Assembly: GCF_002744715.1 (NCBI RefSeq)
Contig: NZ_KZ319368.1
Span: 434,001-498,000 of the forward strand
Direction of reading: 5' to 3'
DNA: 64,000 nucleotides
DNA from: Marinobacter profundi
GTDB lineage: Bacteria > Pseudomonadota > Gammaproteobacteria > Pseudomonadales > Oleiphilaceae
The translations under genes and the position numbers were made by a program. Positions 50,894-59,552 of this stretch are shown here, in pieces. The notes under the pieces were generated by a model. That model had not been told where the DNA came from and ran no database searches. It saw only the letters and a program-made list of their open reading frames with translations. Position 1 is the first letter of the stretch. Every line of letters starts with the position of its first letter.

Positions 50894-53154
50894 GATGCTC
50901 TCCTGCGGCCACCGCGTACCTCTGGAGCCATACGCTCCCGCGGCAGGATCCGGGGCAATTCTGATAACGGAATGAGACCTTCGATCACATGATCCAGGGC
51001 GCTGTCCCGCATGGTGACCAGCCCGGCATCCAGCGCCCGCCAGCGCAACTCGCCGACCGGGGGCTGGCTGGAAATGGCGTTGCGGATATCGGCATCCACT
51101 TCCATGTATTCGATGATGGCGACCCGGCCATGGGTACCACGACCGTTGCAGGCCTGGCAGCCAGCACCTTCAAAGCACTGGAAATTGGCGGGCGGACCGT
51201 CGGGGAATAATTCCCGCAGGATGGCCGGATCCGGCTCGGCCGGCTGCTTGCAGTGTTTGCAGATGCGCTTGGCCAGGCGCTGGGCGATCACCGCCAGCAA
51301 CTCACCGGCAATGGAGTTGGGATGGACGCCCAGGTCATAGAGCCGCTGCAGGGAGTCCACCGCGTCGTTACAGTGCAGGGTGGACAACACCACGTGGCCG
51401 GTCTGGGACGCTCGAATGGCTTCCAGCGCTGTCTCGCCGTCGCGGATTTCACCCACCAGGATCACATCCGGGTCCTGGCGCACAAAGGACCGCATGGCGT
51501 CGGCAAAGCTGAAGCCGATTTCACCGCGTACCCGGGTTTGCTGGATGTTATCGATGGAATACTCGATCGGATCCTCCACGGTGATGACCTTGCGACGACC
51601 GTCATCCGCCAGGGTCTGCAAGCCCGCATACAGCGTGGTGGATTTACCCGAACCTGTGGGCCCCACCACCAGCACCAGGCCGGCGGGGTTGTCCAGTAGG
51701 CGCGTGTAGCAGGCGCCAATGGCCGGCGACATCCCCAGCTCGGAAATGGTCATGGCACGGCCGGTCTGGGGTAGCATCCGGATTACCGCATGCTCTCCAT
51801 GGAGCGAGGGCTGGGTCTGGATCCGCAGATCGTAGCTGCTTTCTCCCAGCCGCAAGCGGGAGCGCCCGCCCTGGGGCAGCCGACGCTCGGCAATATTGAG
51901 CTCCGCCCGCAACTTGATCACGTTGATGACCCCTTTGAGCTCCCGCGGCGTGAGCTGGTACTGGGGCAAGTCATGGAGGTCGCCATCCACCCGCAGGCGC
52001 ACCCGCACCCGCTCGCCATACTGCTCAATGTGGATGTCGCTGGCTTTTTCGCTGACGGCATCCAGCAGGATGGCCTCATAGACGGACACCAGGTAAGGAC
52101 TGATGTGGTCTTCGGACTTCGCCAGCAGGTCATTGCTTTGCCGCACAGGCTCGCCCGGTGACGTATTGTCCGCCACAAACCGGTTGCCCTTTACCGCCAG
52201 CTCCAGCACCGACCACAACCGGCGAAAGTCGGTGGGTGTCACCAGCAGACACTCAATGTCCTGGGTCGGACTCATCCGTTCCAGCTGGTCGGTACGGGCA
52301 TCGGGGTCGTCGGTGACCACCACCATGTGCTGGTTCAGCAGCGACACCGGGATCAGCCGCGACAGATCGAGGAATGTCCGCGAAAAGCGGCTGTACAGGG
52401 AGAAATCAAGCTGCTCCATCAGGTCGTCGACCTCGACGAACTTCATCCCCCGTTGCCGGGCAATCGAGCGGAAGAGATCGGCCTCCTCAAGATTGAGCTT
52501 CTTGCGCAACACATCAAGCACCCGGCAATTACCGGCGATGGCTTCGGCCCGTGCGGCAGCCAGGGTTTTGTCGTCCACCACCCCCAGATCGATCAGGATC
52601 TGCTCGGAGTTGCGATTGAAATCCACCCAGCCCAGTGTGCGCTCCCGCACCAGGCCCTCGCCATGGCGACGGTACAGCGCAAGACTCGGCACCGGCCCGG
52701 CGTGGCCCTCGAGGCAAATCAACTGTCCGTCGGGGCGGAGGTGGGGCAGCAGGGCTTCCTGGTTGTCCACAAACGAGGTGCACAGCACCATATCGCACGG
52801 TTCATCCAGCTCAAACGGGTTGCGGGCATCCGCAATAATCACGTCGATGTTATGGAGCCCGAGCCGGAAGAACCGCTCCCTGGCCGCCTCCGCCACCACC
52901 GGATCCCGCTCCACGCAGATTACCCGGCGCGCCAGCCGGGACAATACCGCCGCGACATAGCCGGAACCGCCGCCGACATGCATCACCAGCTGACCGGGCG
53001 CAACCTCGGGAATCAGCCCGAGAATATGGGCGAGGGTTTCTTCCCTGGGAATGGAGTGGCCGGAGATCGAGTCCTTCAGATCGGCAGACGCAACAAAGTC
53101 ATGACGGGATATGGCATTCAGGGCCTGACGGGCCCGCTGATCGATACGTTTCAT
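50890..53154 (-). CDS. Isoaspartyl-methyltransferase-like domain fused to GspE/PilB-type ATPase
   Basis: A protein of 754 residues. Residues 1-180 resemble protein-L-isoaspartate O-methyltransferase: SAM site VGGGSGYVAAVL (60-71) and CVERDP; the catalytic SISQPY-like region reads SGHSIPREET. Residues about 185-320 are a T2SSE_N/MshEN-like domain (possible nucleotide or c-di-GMP binding). Residues 345-700 are a full GspE/PilB ATPase: Walker A GPTGSGKS (498-505), Asp box EDPIEY (527-532), Walker B VILVGEI with E569, His box STLH (591-594), and four zinc cysteines (C632, C635, C666, C669). No pilin, platform or secretin gene is adjacent. The ATG at 53154 is chosen; an in-frame TTG lies two codons before. 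Confidence 0.85.
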   Translation of the reverse strand: MKRIDQRARQALNAISRHDFVASADLKDSISGHSIPREETLAHILGLIPEVAPGQLVMHVGGGSGYVAAVLSRLARRVICVERDPVVAEAARERFFRLGLHNIDVIIADARNPFELDEPCDMVLCTSFVDNQEALLPHLRPDGQLICLEGHAGPVPSLALYRRHGEGLVRERTLGWVDFNRNSEQILIDLGVVDDKTLAAARAEAIAGNCRVLDVLRKKLNLEEADLFRSIARQRGMKFVEVDDLMEQLDFSLYSRFSRTFLDLSRLIPVSLLNQHMVVVTDDPDARTDQLERMSPTQDIECLLVTPTDFRRLWSVLELAVKGNRFVADNTSPGEPVRQSNDLLAKSEDHISPYLVSVYEAILLDAVSEKASDIHIEQYGERVRVRLRVDGDLHDLPQYQLTPRELKGVINVIKLRAELNIAERRLPQGGRSRLRLGESSYDLRIQTQPSLHGEHAVIRMLPQTGRAMTISELGMSPAIGACYTRLLDNPAGLVLVVGPTGSGKSTTLYAGLQTLADDGRRKVITVEDPIEYSIDNIQQTRVRGEIGFSFADAMRSFVRQDPDVILVGEIRDGETALEAIRASQTGHVVLSTLHCNDAVDSLQRLYDLGVHPNSIAGELLAVIAQRLAKRICKHCKQPAEPDPAILRELFPDGPPANFQCFEGAGCQACNGRGTHGRVAIIEYMEVDADIRNAISSQPPVGELRWRALDAGLVTMRDSALDHVIEGLIPLSELPRILPRERMAPEVRGGRRRAS

Positions 53155-53224
53155 CCACAACTTCCAAAGGTTCGGTTCAGGCTGGTTTCATTCCGGCCGT
53201 CAATCAAATCAGTCAGTGATCGGA

Positions 53225-54037
53225 TCAGGCACCGACCAGCCGCTCGACAAAAAACTCCAGGTGGCCCCGCGGCGATGACGGCAACGGCCAGTTGTCTGCC
53301 CGCTCGGCGAGGGTACGGACGGCCTGTGACGCCCGCGCCCGCGGGTAGACATCCACAAAGGCCCGCTGCCGCTGGACCGCTTTTTTCACGTTGTCATCAT
53401 ATGGCACCGCGCCTTCATACTGCAGCGCAACATCCAGAAATCGTTCGGTGACCCGGGTCAGTTTCTCAAACAGGTGCTGGCCCTCCTGATCGTTGCGGAC
53501 CTGGTTGGCAACCACCCGAAACCGGTTCACCCCGAAGTTACGGTTCATCAGCTTGATCAACCCGTAGGCATCGGCAATCGAGGTGGGCTCGTCACAGATG
53601 ACCAGCAGAACTTCCTGGGCGGCCAGCAGGAACGTCACCACAGGCTCTGAAATGCCCGGCGCGGTGTCAACAATCAGCACATCCAGCTCGTCGGCAAGGT
53701 CACTGAAAGCGTTGATCAGGCCGGTCAACCCGGCACCGGACAGGCTCGCCATGCGCAGGCTGCCGGATGCCGCCGGCACCACCCGGATGCCCGCCGGTCC
53801 TTCCACCAGGATGTCCGCCAGCGCACATTCCCCGGCCACCACGTCCTCGAGATTACGCTGGATGGCCAGGCCCAGCAAAACGTCCACGTTGGCCAGCCCC
53901 AGGTCGCCATCCAGCACCGCCACCCGACGCCCCATGCCGGCCATGGCCACCGCAAGGTTGACCGCAATATTGCTCTTGCCGACACCGCCTTTGCCGCCGG
54001 AAACTGCAATCACCTGCACCGGACCTCTTGCACTCAT
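53225..54037 (-). CDS. FleN/MinD-family ATPase
   Basis: A ParA/MinD ATPase of 270 residues with the deviant Walker A GKGGVGKS (15-22), DGDLGLANVDVLLGL (about 43-57) and a C-terminal SPRGHLEFFVERLV, all very like Pseudomonas FleN, which limits flagellar number by binding FleQ. The gene is not among flagellar genes but heads a likely operon with the methyltransferase-GspE fusion 70 bp downstream and the AAA ATPase. It may be the true FleN moved away, or a paralogue that positions another polar machine. AAAGGA precedes the ATG. Confidence 0.85.
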   Translation of the reverse strand: MSARGPVQVIAVSGGKGGVGKSNIAVNLAVAMAGMGRRVAVLDGDLGLANVDVLLGLAIQRNLEDVVAGECALADILVEGPAGIRVVPAASGSLRMASLSGAGLTGLINAFSDLADELDVLIVDTAPGISEPVVTFLLAAQEVLLVICDEPTSIADAYGLIKLMNRNFGVNRFRVVANQVRNDQEGQHLFEKLTRVTERFLDVALQYEGAVPYDDNVKKAVQRQRAFVDVYPRARASQAVRTLAERADNWPLPSSPRGHLEFFVERLVGA

Positions 54038-54168
54038 GTCGAATCCTTTCCTCTGGCCAGTGATAATCTGGCGGAATCATCTCACAGCCATGGCACGGGG
54101 AAAACACACCGCAGACCACAGCGACGCGAGATCCCCTTCAGCCCTGACAGGATTTCACCTTCCGTCGC

Positions 54169-54197
54169 CTGACGACTAATCTCAGATACGGTATCCT
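54169..54197 (+). promoter_or_regulatory. Candidate promoter of upp-uraA
   Basis: CTGACG (54169-54174) and TATCCT (54192-54197) are 17 bp apart, about 50 bp before the upp ATG. Each matches consensus 4/6, so this is tentative. Confidence 0.35.
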
Positions 54198-54249
54198 TGC
54201 GCCATTTAGACCTTTTAAAGCCAAAACGCTACGACACACAGGTGACCCC

Positions 54250-54888
54250 ATGCCAATCCACGAAGTCAGACACCCCCTGATCCGACACAAACTGGGCCTG
54301 ATGCGCCGCGCCGACATCAGCACCAAGAACTTTCGTGAGCTGGCCCAGGAAGTCGGCGCCCTGCTGACCTACGAAGCAACCAAGGACTTCACCCTGCAGG
54401 AAAAGACCATCGATGGCTGGGCGGGCCCGGTCAGCGTGGAACAGATCCACGGCAAGAAAGTCACCATCGTGCCTATCCTGCGTGCCGGGCTGGGCATGCT
54501 CGATGGTGTACTGAGCCTGATTCCGGTGGCCCGGGTCAGTGTGGTCGGCCAGATCCGCAACGAGGAAACCCTTGAAGCCAGCACCTACCTGGAGAAACTG
54601 GTGGGCGAACTGGACCAGCGCATGGCGCTGATCGTTGATCCCATGCTGGCCACCGGCGGCTCGCTGATTTCTACCATCGACCTGCTGAAAAAAGCCGGCA
54701 GCACCGAAATCCGCGCCCTGGTTCTGGTCGCCGCACCGGAAGGCATCGAGCGGGTACTCGAGCAACATCCCGATGTATCCATCTTTACGGCCTCTATTGA
54801 CCAGCGGCTGAACGAGAAAGGCTATATCCTTCCCGGTCTTGGGGATGCCGGAGACAAGATCTTCGGCACCAAGCAGAAGGACGTCTGA
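54250..54888 (+). CDS. upp: Uracil phosphoribosyltransferase
   Basis: A salvage enzyme of 212 residues that makes UMP from uracil and PRPP. The PRPP-binding loop is [10 protein letters not shown] (about 130-139) and the uracil-site segment is near [11 protein letters not shown] at the C-terminus. It is followed after 2 bp by the uracil permease gene, a common pair for uracil uptake and capture. Confidence 0.96.
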   Translation: MPIHEVRHPLIRHKLGLMRRADISTKNFRELAQEVGALLTYEATKDFTLQEKTIDGWAGPVSVEQIHGKKVTIVPILRAGLGMLDGVLSLIPVARVSVVGQIRNEETLEASTYLEKLVGELDQRMALIVDPMLATGGSLISTIDLLKKAGSTEIRALVLVAAPEGIERVLEQHPDVSIFTASIDQRLNEKGYILPGLGDAGDKIFGTKQKDV

Positions 54889-54890
54889 GC

Positions 54891-56147
54891 ATGCAGGATC
54901 ATACGAACGACCCGGTCTGGAAGCAGGTGATTGCCGGCTCCCAGATGCTGCTGGTAGCGTTTGGCGCGCTGGTTCTCATGCCGCTGATTACCGGCATGGA
55001 CCCTAACGTTGCCCTGTTCACCGCCGGCATTGGCACGCTGATTTTCCACCTGGTGACCGGCGGCCAGATTCCCATCTTCCTGGCCTCCTCGTTCGCCTTT
55101 ATTGCCCCGGTCATTGCGTCCAAGGGCAAGTTCGGCATGGCCGAAACCCTCGGTGGCCTGATGGCCGCCGGCATCCTCTACATGATTCTCAGCGGGGCGG
55201 TACGGTTGCGGGGTACCGGGTTTGTCACCCGCCTGCTGCCCCCGGTGGTGATCGCCCCGGTGATCATGTCGATCGGCCTGGGTCTGGCTCCGGTGGCGGT
55301 GCACATGGCATCCGGCCGGACCGGTGACGGCGCCGCGGTACTGGTACCCTATGACACCGCGATCTGGATTGCCATGGCCTCCCTGCTGGTCACCATCGTG
55401 ATGTCGGTCTGGGCGACCGGTTTCCTGCGCCTGCTGCCAATCCTGTTCGGCGTGATAACCGGCTACATCCTCTCCGCGTTCGCCGGCATCGTCGACCTCA
55501 CACCGATCCGCGAGGCCCCGTGGCTTGCCATGCCGGATTTCGTGGCGCCGGCATTCAGCTGGGGCGCCATCCTGTTCATGATTCCGGTGGCCCTGGCCCC
55601 GGCCATCGAGCACATTGGCGACATCATCACCATCGGCAGCGTCACCCGCAAGAACTACCTGGACAAGCCGGGGCTGCATCGCACCCTGCTCGGCGACGGC
55701 CTGGCCACCAGTGCCGCCGCCGCCTTTGGCGGACCGCCCAACACCACCTACTCTGAAGTCACCGGCGCCGTAGTCCTGACCCGCAACTTCAACCCGAAAA
55801 TCATGTGGTGGGCCGCCATTGTGGCGGTGATCCTGGCGTTCGTGGGCAAGTTCGGCGCGGCCCTGCAAACCATTCCGGTGCCGGTAATGGGCGGCATTCT
55901 CTGCCTGCTGTTCGGCTCCATTGCGGTGGTGGGCCTGAACACCCTGATCCGCAACCAGGTTGACCTGTCGGAATCCCGCAACCTGGTAATCGTTGCGGTG
56001 ACCCTGGTGTTCGGTATCGGCGGCATGGTCATTGGCCACCTGGAAGGCATCGCCCTGAGTGCGGTGATTGCCATCCTGCTTAACCTCCTCCTGCCGGGTA
56101 GTCGCGAAGCCTGGGGCAAGGCGATCTATGAGCAAAAAGCCGACTGA
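54891..56147 (+). CDS. uraA: Uracil permease, NCS2/UraA family
   Basis: An inner-membrane uracil:proton symporter of 418 residues with about 14 helices. The EHIGDIITIG segment (about 242) and GDGLATSAAAAFGGPPNTTY (about 265) hold the substrate-binding residues of the NAT/NCS2 family. It is co-transcribed with upp. Its 3' end overlaps the next gene by 20 bp. Confidence 0.94.
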   Translation: MQDHTNDPVWKQVIAGSQMLLVAFGALVLMPLITGMDPNVALFTAGIGTLIFHLVTGGQIPIFLASSFAFIAPVIASKGKFGMAETLGGLMAAGILYMILSGAVRLRGTGFVTRLLPPVVIAPVIMSIGLGLAPVAVHMASGRTGDGAAVLVPYDTAIWIAMASLLVTIVMSVWATGFLRLLPILFGVITGYILSAFAGIVDLTPIREAPWLAMPDFVAPAFSWGAILFMIPVALAPAIEHIGDIITIGSVTRKNYLDKPGLHRTLLGDGLATSAAAAFGGPPNTTYSEVTGAVVLTRNFNPKIMWWAAIVAVILAFVGKFGAALQTIPVPVMGGILCLLFGSIAVVGLNTLIRNQVDLSESRNLVIVAVTLVFGIGGMVIGHLEGIALSAVIAILLNLLLPGSREAWGKAIYEQKAD

Positions 56148-56988
56148 CAGCTCGGGCATCAGCTTTACCGCCCTGTATACCGGTGCCGTCTGGCACCGGT
56201 TCGGGCTGTCCGACGACGCTCTGACGACCCGCCAGGGCGACCTGCTCTATCACCTGATGACGCCGTTTGAAGTCGCCAGCAAGGCCATCGTTGGCGGCAA
56301 TATCCGAACCTTCCTGCTGCAGCGCCACCTCATTATCGACGAACTCATCGAGCGGGCGGTTACCGAACGCGGTATCACCCGGGTGCTGGAAGTCGCCTGT
56401 GGCATGTCACCGCGGGGCATCCGCCTGCGCCAGCGTCATCCCCACCTCCACATGGTGGAAGCCGACCTGCCCGGCATGGCCAGTCGGAAAGCCGCCCACC
56501 TGCTGGCCGCCGGCCGGCTTGGCCCCCATCACCAGGTTATGCCGGTCGATATCCTCGCTGAAACGGGGGACAATTCCCTGGAGGCTGTGATCGGGCGGGC
56601 ATTCCCCGGCCCGGAACCGGTCATCGTGGTCACCGAGGGCCTGACCAGTTACTTCTCCCTGGCGGTGATTGCGCACTTCTGGCAACGGCTGGCGGGGGCC
56701 CTGGCCGCCCGGCCGGGCTCCGTTTACCTGACCGAGAGCTACCTGATGCCCCGGCAGCCGCTGCTACGGGGCAGCCTGCGCACGCTCGGCGGCATGCTGG
56801 GCAAACTTACCCGCAGCCAGGTCAGCTTTCACTTTCACGATGACGGGGAAGCCCGGCAGACCTTCCTCCGGGCTGGGTTTGAGGACGTCCGGATTCACAA
56901 CCCGGAAACCTTCTACGACCGACTGGCGATCCCGCGGAGCCGGCAGGCACCGATGATCCGGATTATCGAGGCGGGTCAGCCGGACTGA
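56128..56988 (+). CDS. Class I SAM methyltransferase, leucine carboxyl methyltransferase-like
   Basis: A protein of 286 residues with the SAM motif RVLEVACGMSPRGIRL (about 85-100), an acidic strand-2 end in HMVEADLPG and VVTEGLTSYF (about 170), as in the LCM/PPM1 family that includes O-methyltransferases of secondary metabolism. The substrate is unknown. The ATG at 56128 sits inside the uraA end, so it may be part of the upp-uraA transcript. The stop overlaps the converging hptB gene by 13 bp. Confidence 0.8.
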   Translation: MSKKPTDSSGISFTALYTGAVWHRFGLSDDALTTRQGDLLYHLMTPFEVASKAIVGGNIRTFLLQRHLIIDELIERAVTERGITRVLEVACGMSPRGIRLRQRHPHLHMVEADLPGMASRKAAHLLAAGRLGPHHQVMPVDILAETGDNSLEAVIGRAFPGPEPVIVVTEGLTSYFSLAVIAHFWQRLAGALAARPGSVYLTESYLMPRQPLLRGSLRTLGGMLGKLTRSQVSFHFHDDGEARQTFLRAGFEDVRIHNPETFYDRLAIPRSRQAPMIRIIEAGQPD

Positions 56989-57329
56989 ACCAGCAGGGTT
57001 TCCAAGCGGGCCTGAATGACCCGGAATTCTTCTTCAATCCGCGCCACCAATGCGCCGGCCTGCGCCAGATCACCGGATTTGCCAGCAAGTTCTGCATCAC
57101 GGCACAGCGCGCCCAGCCGGGGCACCCCAATGTTGATGGAACTGCCCTTGAAACTGTGGGCGCAGCGCGAAAAGCCTTCCATGTCGCCGGCCTCAAGCGT
57201 GGTTTTCAGCGTCGCCAACCGGTCGGACGAATCGCTGATGTAGGTCTGGATGAGTACGTCGAATTCGTCCTCCATGACATCCTGCAGCTCGGCCAGGGCC
57301 TCTTCATCCAGATGTGGTTGGTCGGTCAT
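56976..57329 (-). CDS. hptB: Histidine phosphotransfer protein HptB
   Basis: A single Hpt domain of 117 residues; the phosphorylated histidine is H58 in CAHSFKGSSINIG. In Pseudomonas HptB takes phosphate from several hybrid sensor kinases and passes it to HsbR. Here hsbR and hsbA lie directly upstream on the same strand (hptB is 26 bp after hsbR), the same trio, so the name is well founded. The ATG at 57329 is chosen over one seven codons earlier because it is the more usual N-terminus. Confidence 0.92.
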   Translation of the reverse strand: MTDQPHLDEEALAELQDVMEDEFDVLIQTYISDSSDRLATLKTTLEAGDMEGFSRCAHSFKGSSINIGVPRLGALCRDAELAGKSGDLAQAGALVARIEEEFRVIQARLETLLVQSG

Positions 57330-57355
57330 GACAACCCCCTTGCGTATCAATCAGT

Positions 57356-59098
57356 TCAGCCCCGGGGAAGTTCCCCGGAGCCCTCGGAAAACCGCCAATG
57401 GTATACGATTTCAACGTGGTTTCCCTGTTTGTGAAAGGTCAGCGAGTGGCTCAGTTGTCTTAACAGAGTAAGGCCACGGCCGGCATACCTGGGTTTGCGC
57501 TCATCGCCCGCCAGATAGCGCCGGAAATCAAAGCCCGGCCCGGTATCCTCGCAGCTTACCCGGAGCTCACCGCCAAACCCGGTCTGCCGGTGCTCCAGAG
57601 TGAAGCGGATCCGGTGACCGCTGACGTCGTTCAGTCGTCGCTCCTTTTCAGCATAGTACCGTCCGAAGCCTTCGGGGGAATTTTTCCAGTCCGAAGGCAG
57701 CGCCAGCACCCCGTGTTCAAGGGCGTTGGTGTAAAGCTCCGACAGCAGGGTGTAAACCTCGCCGCTGCGCCGGCGTAATCCGGGTACCTCCATGCAGATG
57801 TGCAACAGAAGCGGCAATGGGCTGAAGTGGGCCAGGGTGTGGTCGCTGATGACGTATTCACACCGCCAGTTTTCCGGCCCCTGCAAGGCTGACTGCAGCT
57901 GGTGCCCGGCGACATCCGCCAACTGCGCGCCCCCGACCATTTCCAGGGAAAGCAGGGTCAGATCATCCTGCTCCGGCCCGCTTTCGATAAATCCGATTGC
58001 CCCCGCCATCACGGCATCGAACGGATGCAGGCCGGTGGCCACCCGCTCCAGGGACTTGAGCAGGCGGCGCTCGCCATAAAACTCCCCGGCCGCATTCTCC
58101 GCTTCCAGAACGCCGTCGGTCATCATCAGCAGGATGTCTCCCGGCTCGGTCTGGATGACATCCACGGCGGAAGAAAACTGGGCCGGCTCCAGCACCCCGA
58201 GCGGCAAATGGGTAGAGGGCAGCGCTATCCGCTTGCCGTTACGCCGGACCAGAAAGCCATCGGGCAGGCCACCGTTCCAGACCCTCAGCTGATTGTGGTG
58301 GAAATCCGCCTGGATCAACGCCGCACAACAGAACATGCCCGTGGGCAAGATGCGCTTCAGCTTCTGGTTGATCTCCCGCAGCACGTCCTCACAGCCGAAG
58401 CCCTTGCTGGTCATGCCGTAGAAAATCTCGGCCACCGGCATGGCGCCAATGGCGGCGGGCAGCCCGTGCCCGGTGAAATCCCCGATCAGGATCTGCATGC
58501 CACCGGCAGGACGTGGGCAGGCAAACAGCACATCGCCGTTGAAAATGGACAGGGGGGACGCGTGATAGCGGATGTTCGGCGCATCAAGACAGCCCGTATG
58601 AGCCACGTTATCGAACACCCGCTTGGCGACATTCTGCTCTTCCAGCAGGGTGCGATTGTGTTCGTGGATCAGGTCCCGTTGCTCGGACAGGGTCTGGTGC
58701 ATCATCCGCATGCGGTTGAAGGCGTTGATCTTGGCGCGGATGATGACCCGGTTATAGGGTTTGGAAAGAAAATCGTCGCCACCGCTCTCCAGGCACTGGG
58801 CCAGGGCATCCGCATCGGACAGGGAGGTGAGGAAAATCACCGGCACCAGGGTTTCGCCAGCGAGCGCCTTGATCTCACGGGCCGCTTCCATGCCATCCAG
58901 TCGCGGCATCATGACATCGAGCAACACCAGCTGGGGACGGGCCTCGCGAAACCGTTCCACTGCCTGCAGGCCATCCCGGGCCTCGAGTACCTCGTGCCCC
59001 TCACGGCTCAGCAGTTTTTTGAGAATCAGCCGGTCGCTGTCGCTGTCGTCAGCGATCAGGATGCGGAGGGCGGGAGTACCGGAAAGAGGCTGCTCCAA
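57356..59098 (-). CDS. hsbR: HsbR: response regulator / PP2C phosphatase / anti-sigma kinase
   Basis: A protein of about 580 residues. A receiver domain (about 11-130) has acidic pair D17-D18, phospho-Asp D61 and K113; a SpoIIE-type PP2C phosphatase (about 190-385) has DFTGHGLPAA and MMTDGVLEAE; a GHKL kinase domain (about 440-575) has the N-box ELYTNALEHG and EDTGPGFD. HsbR switches between dephosphorylating and phosphorylating HsbA, set by HptB. The start is uncertain: TTG at 59098 fits the receiver domain; upstream Met codons overlap hsbA. Confidence 0.88.
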   Translation of the reverse strand: MEQPLSGTPALRILIADDSDSDRLILKKLLSREGHEVLEARDGLQAVERFREARPQLVLLDVMMPRLDGMEAAREIKALAGETLVPVIFLTSLSDADALAQCLESGGDDFLSKPYNRVIIRAKINAFNRMRMMHQTLSEQRDLIHEHNRTLLEEQNVAKRVFDNVAHTGCLDAPNIRYHASPLSIFNGDVLFACPRPAGGMQILIGDFTGHGLPAAIGAMPVAEIFYGMTSKGFGCEDVLREINQKLKRILPTGMFCCAALIQADFHHNQLRVWNGGLPDGFLVRRNGKRIALPSTHLPLGVLEPAQFSSAVDVIQTEPGDILLMMTDGVLEAENAAGEFYGERRLLKSLERVATGLHPFDAVMAGAIGFIESGPEQDDLTLLSLEMVGGAQLADVAGHQLQSALQGPENWRCEYVISDHTLAHFSPLPLLLHICMEVPGLRRRSGEVYTLLSELYTNALEHGVLALPSDWKNSPEGFGRYYAEKERRLNDVSGHRIRFTLEHRQTGFGGELRVSCEDTGPGFDFRRYLAGDERKPRYAGRGLTLLRQLSHSLTFHKQGNHVEIVYHWRFSEGSGELPRG

Positions 59099-59135
59099 AA
59101 CAGAAGACCCCGGGAAGAGTGATCCGGACGGCGGT

Positions 59136-59441
59136 TCAGTGGATCGCAAACAACTGCTCGAAGTTGGAGATGGCGAGAATGCGGCGGACATCGCTGTTGC
59201 AGTTCTCGATGCGAATCCGGGCGGCATCGCCACCGGCATAGTCCCGCAGCAACAGCAACATGCCAAGGGCGGAGCTGTCGAGGTAGGTGGTGTCGGTCAT
59301 GTCCACCACGTACAGGTTCACCGAATCGCCACCCTGCTCGTAGGCATCACGAAATGCCTGGTGGGTACTGAAGTCAAACCGTCCATCGACCCTGATGGTG
59401 AGTGTGCGCCCGTCGTCACTGCAAGATGTCTGAATAGGCAT
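59136..59441 (-). CDS. hsbA: Anti-sigma factor antagonist HsbA
   Basis: A STAS-domain protein of 101 residues with YLDSSALGMLLLL; S56, just after D55, is the phosphorylated residue by analogy with SpoIIAA (S58) and Pseudomonas HsbA. Phosphorylated and free forms bind different partners (FlgM or the diguanylate cyclase HsbD in Pseudomonas), shifting cells between swarming and biofilm. GGAGG precedes the ATG. The gene lies 111 bp after fleQ. Confidence 0.92.
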   Translation of the reverse strand: MPIQTSCSDDGRTLTIRVDGRFDFSTHQAFRDAYEQGGDSVNLYVVDMTDTTYLDSSALGMLLLLRDYAGGDAARIRIENCNSDVRRILAISNFEQLFAIH

Positions 59442-59552
59442 TCGCGATCCTCCACCAAGCCCCATAGTACGCCTAATACCGCGCTGATTCTCTGTCACAG
59501 GATAGTCCAGTGCCAGCAATTTGCATCCGTTTTTTGAGCGGGTAAGCGGCGC

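Noticed and set aside
54822..56159. A minus-strand frame of 445 codons opposite uraA
   Set aside because: Very rich in His, Gln, Gly and Asp, as expected for the reverse of a membrane-protein gene; uraA is clearly the real gene.
59442..59552. A sigma-54 promoter before hsbA based on TGGCAC
   Set aside because: The -12 GC element is missing at the right spacing (TATCC instead of TTGC).
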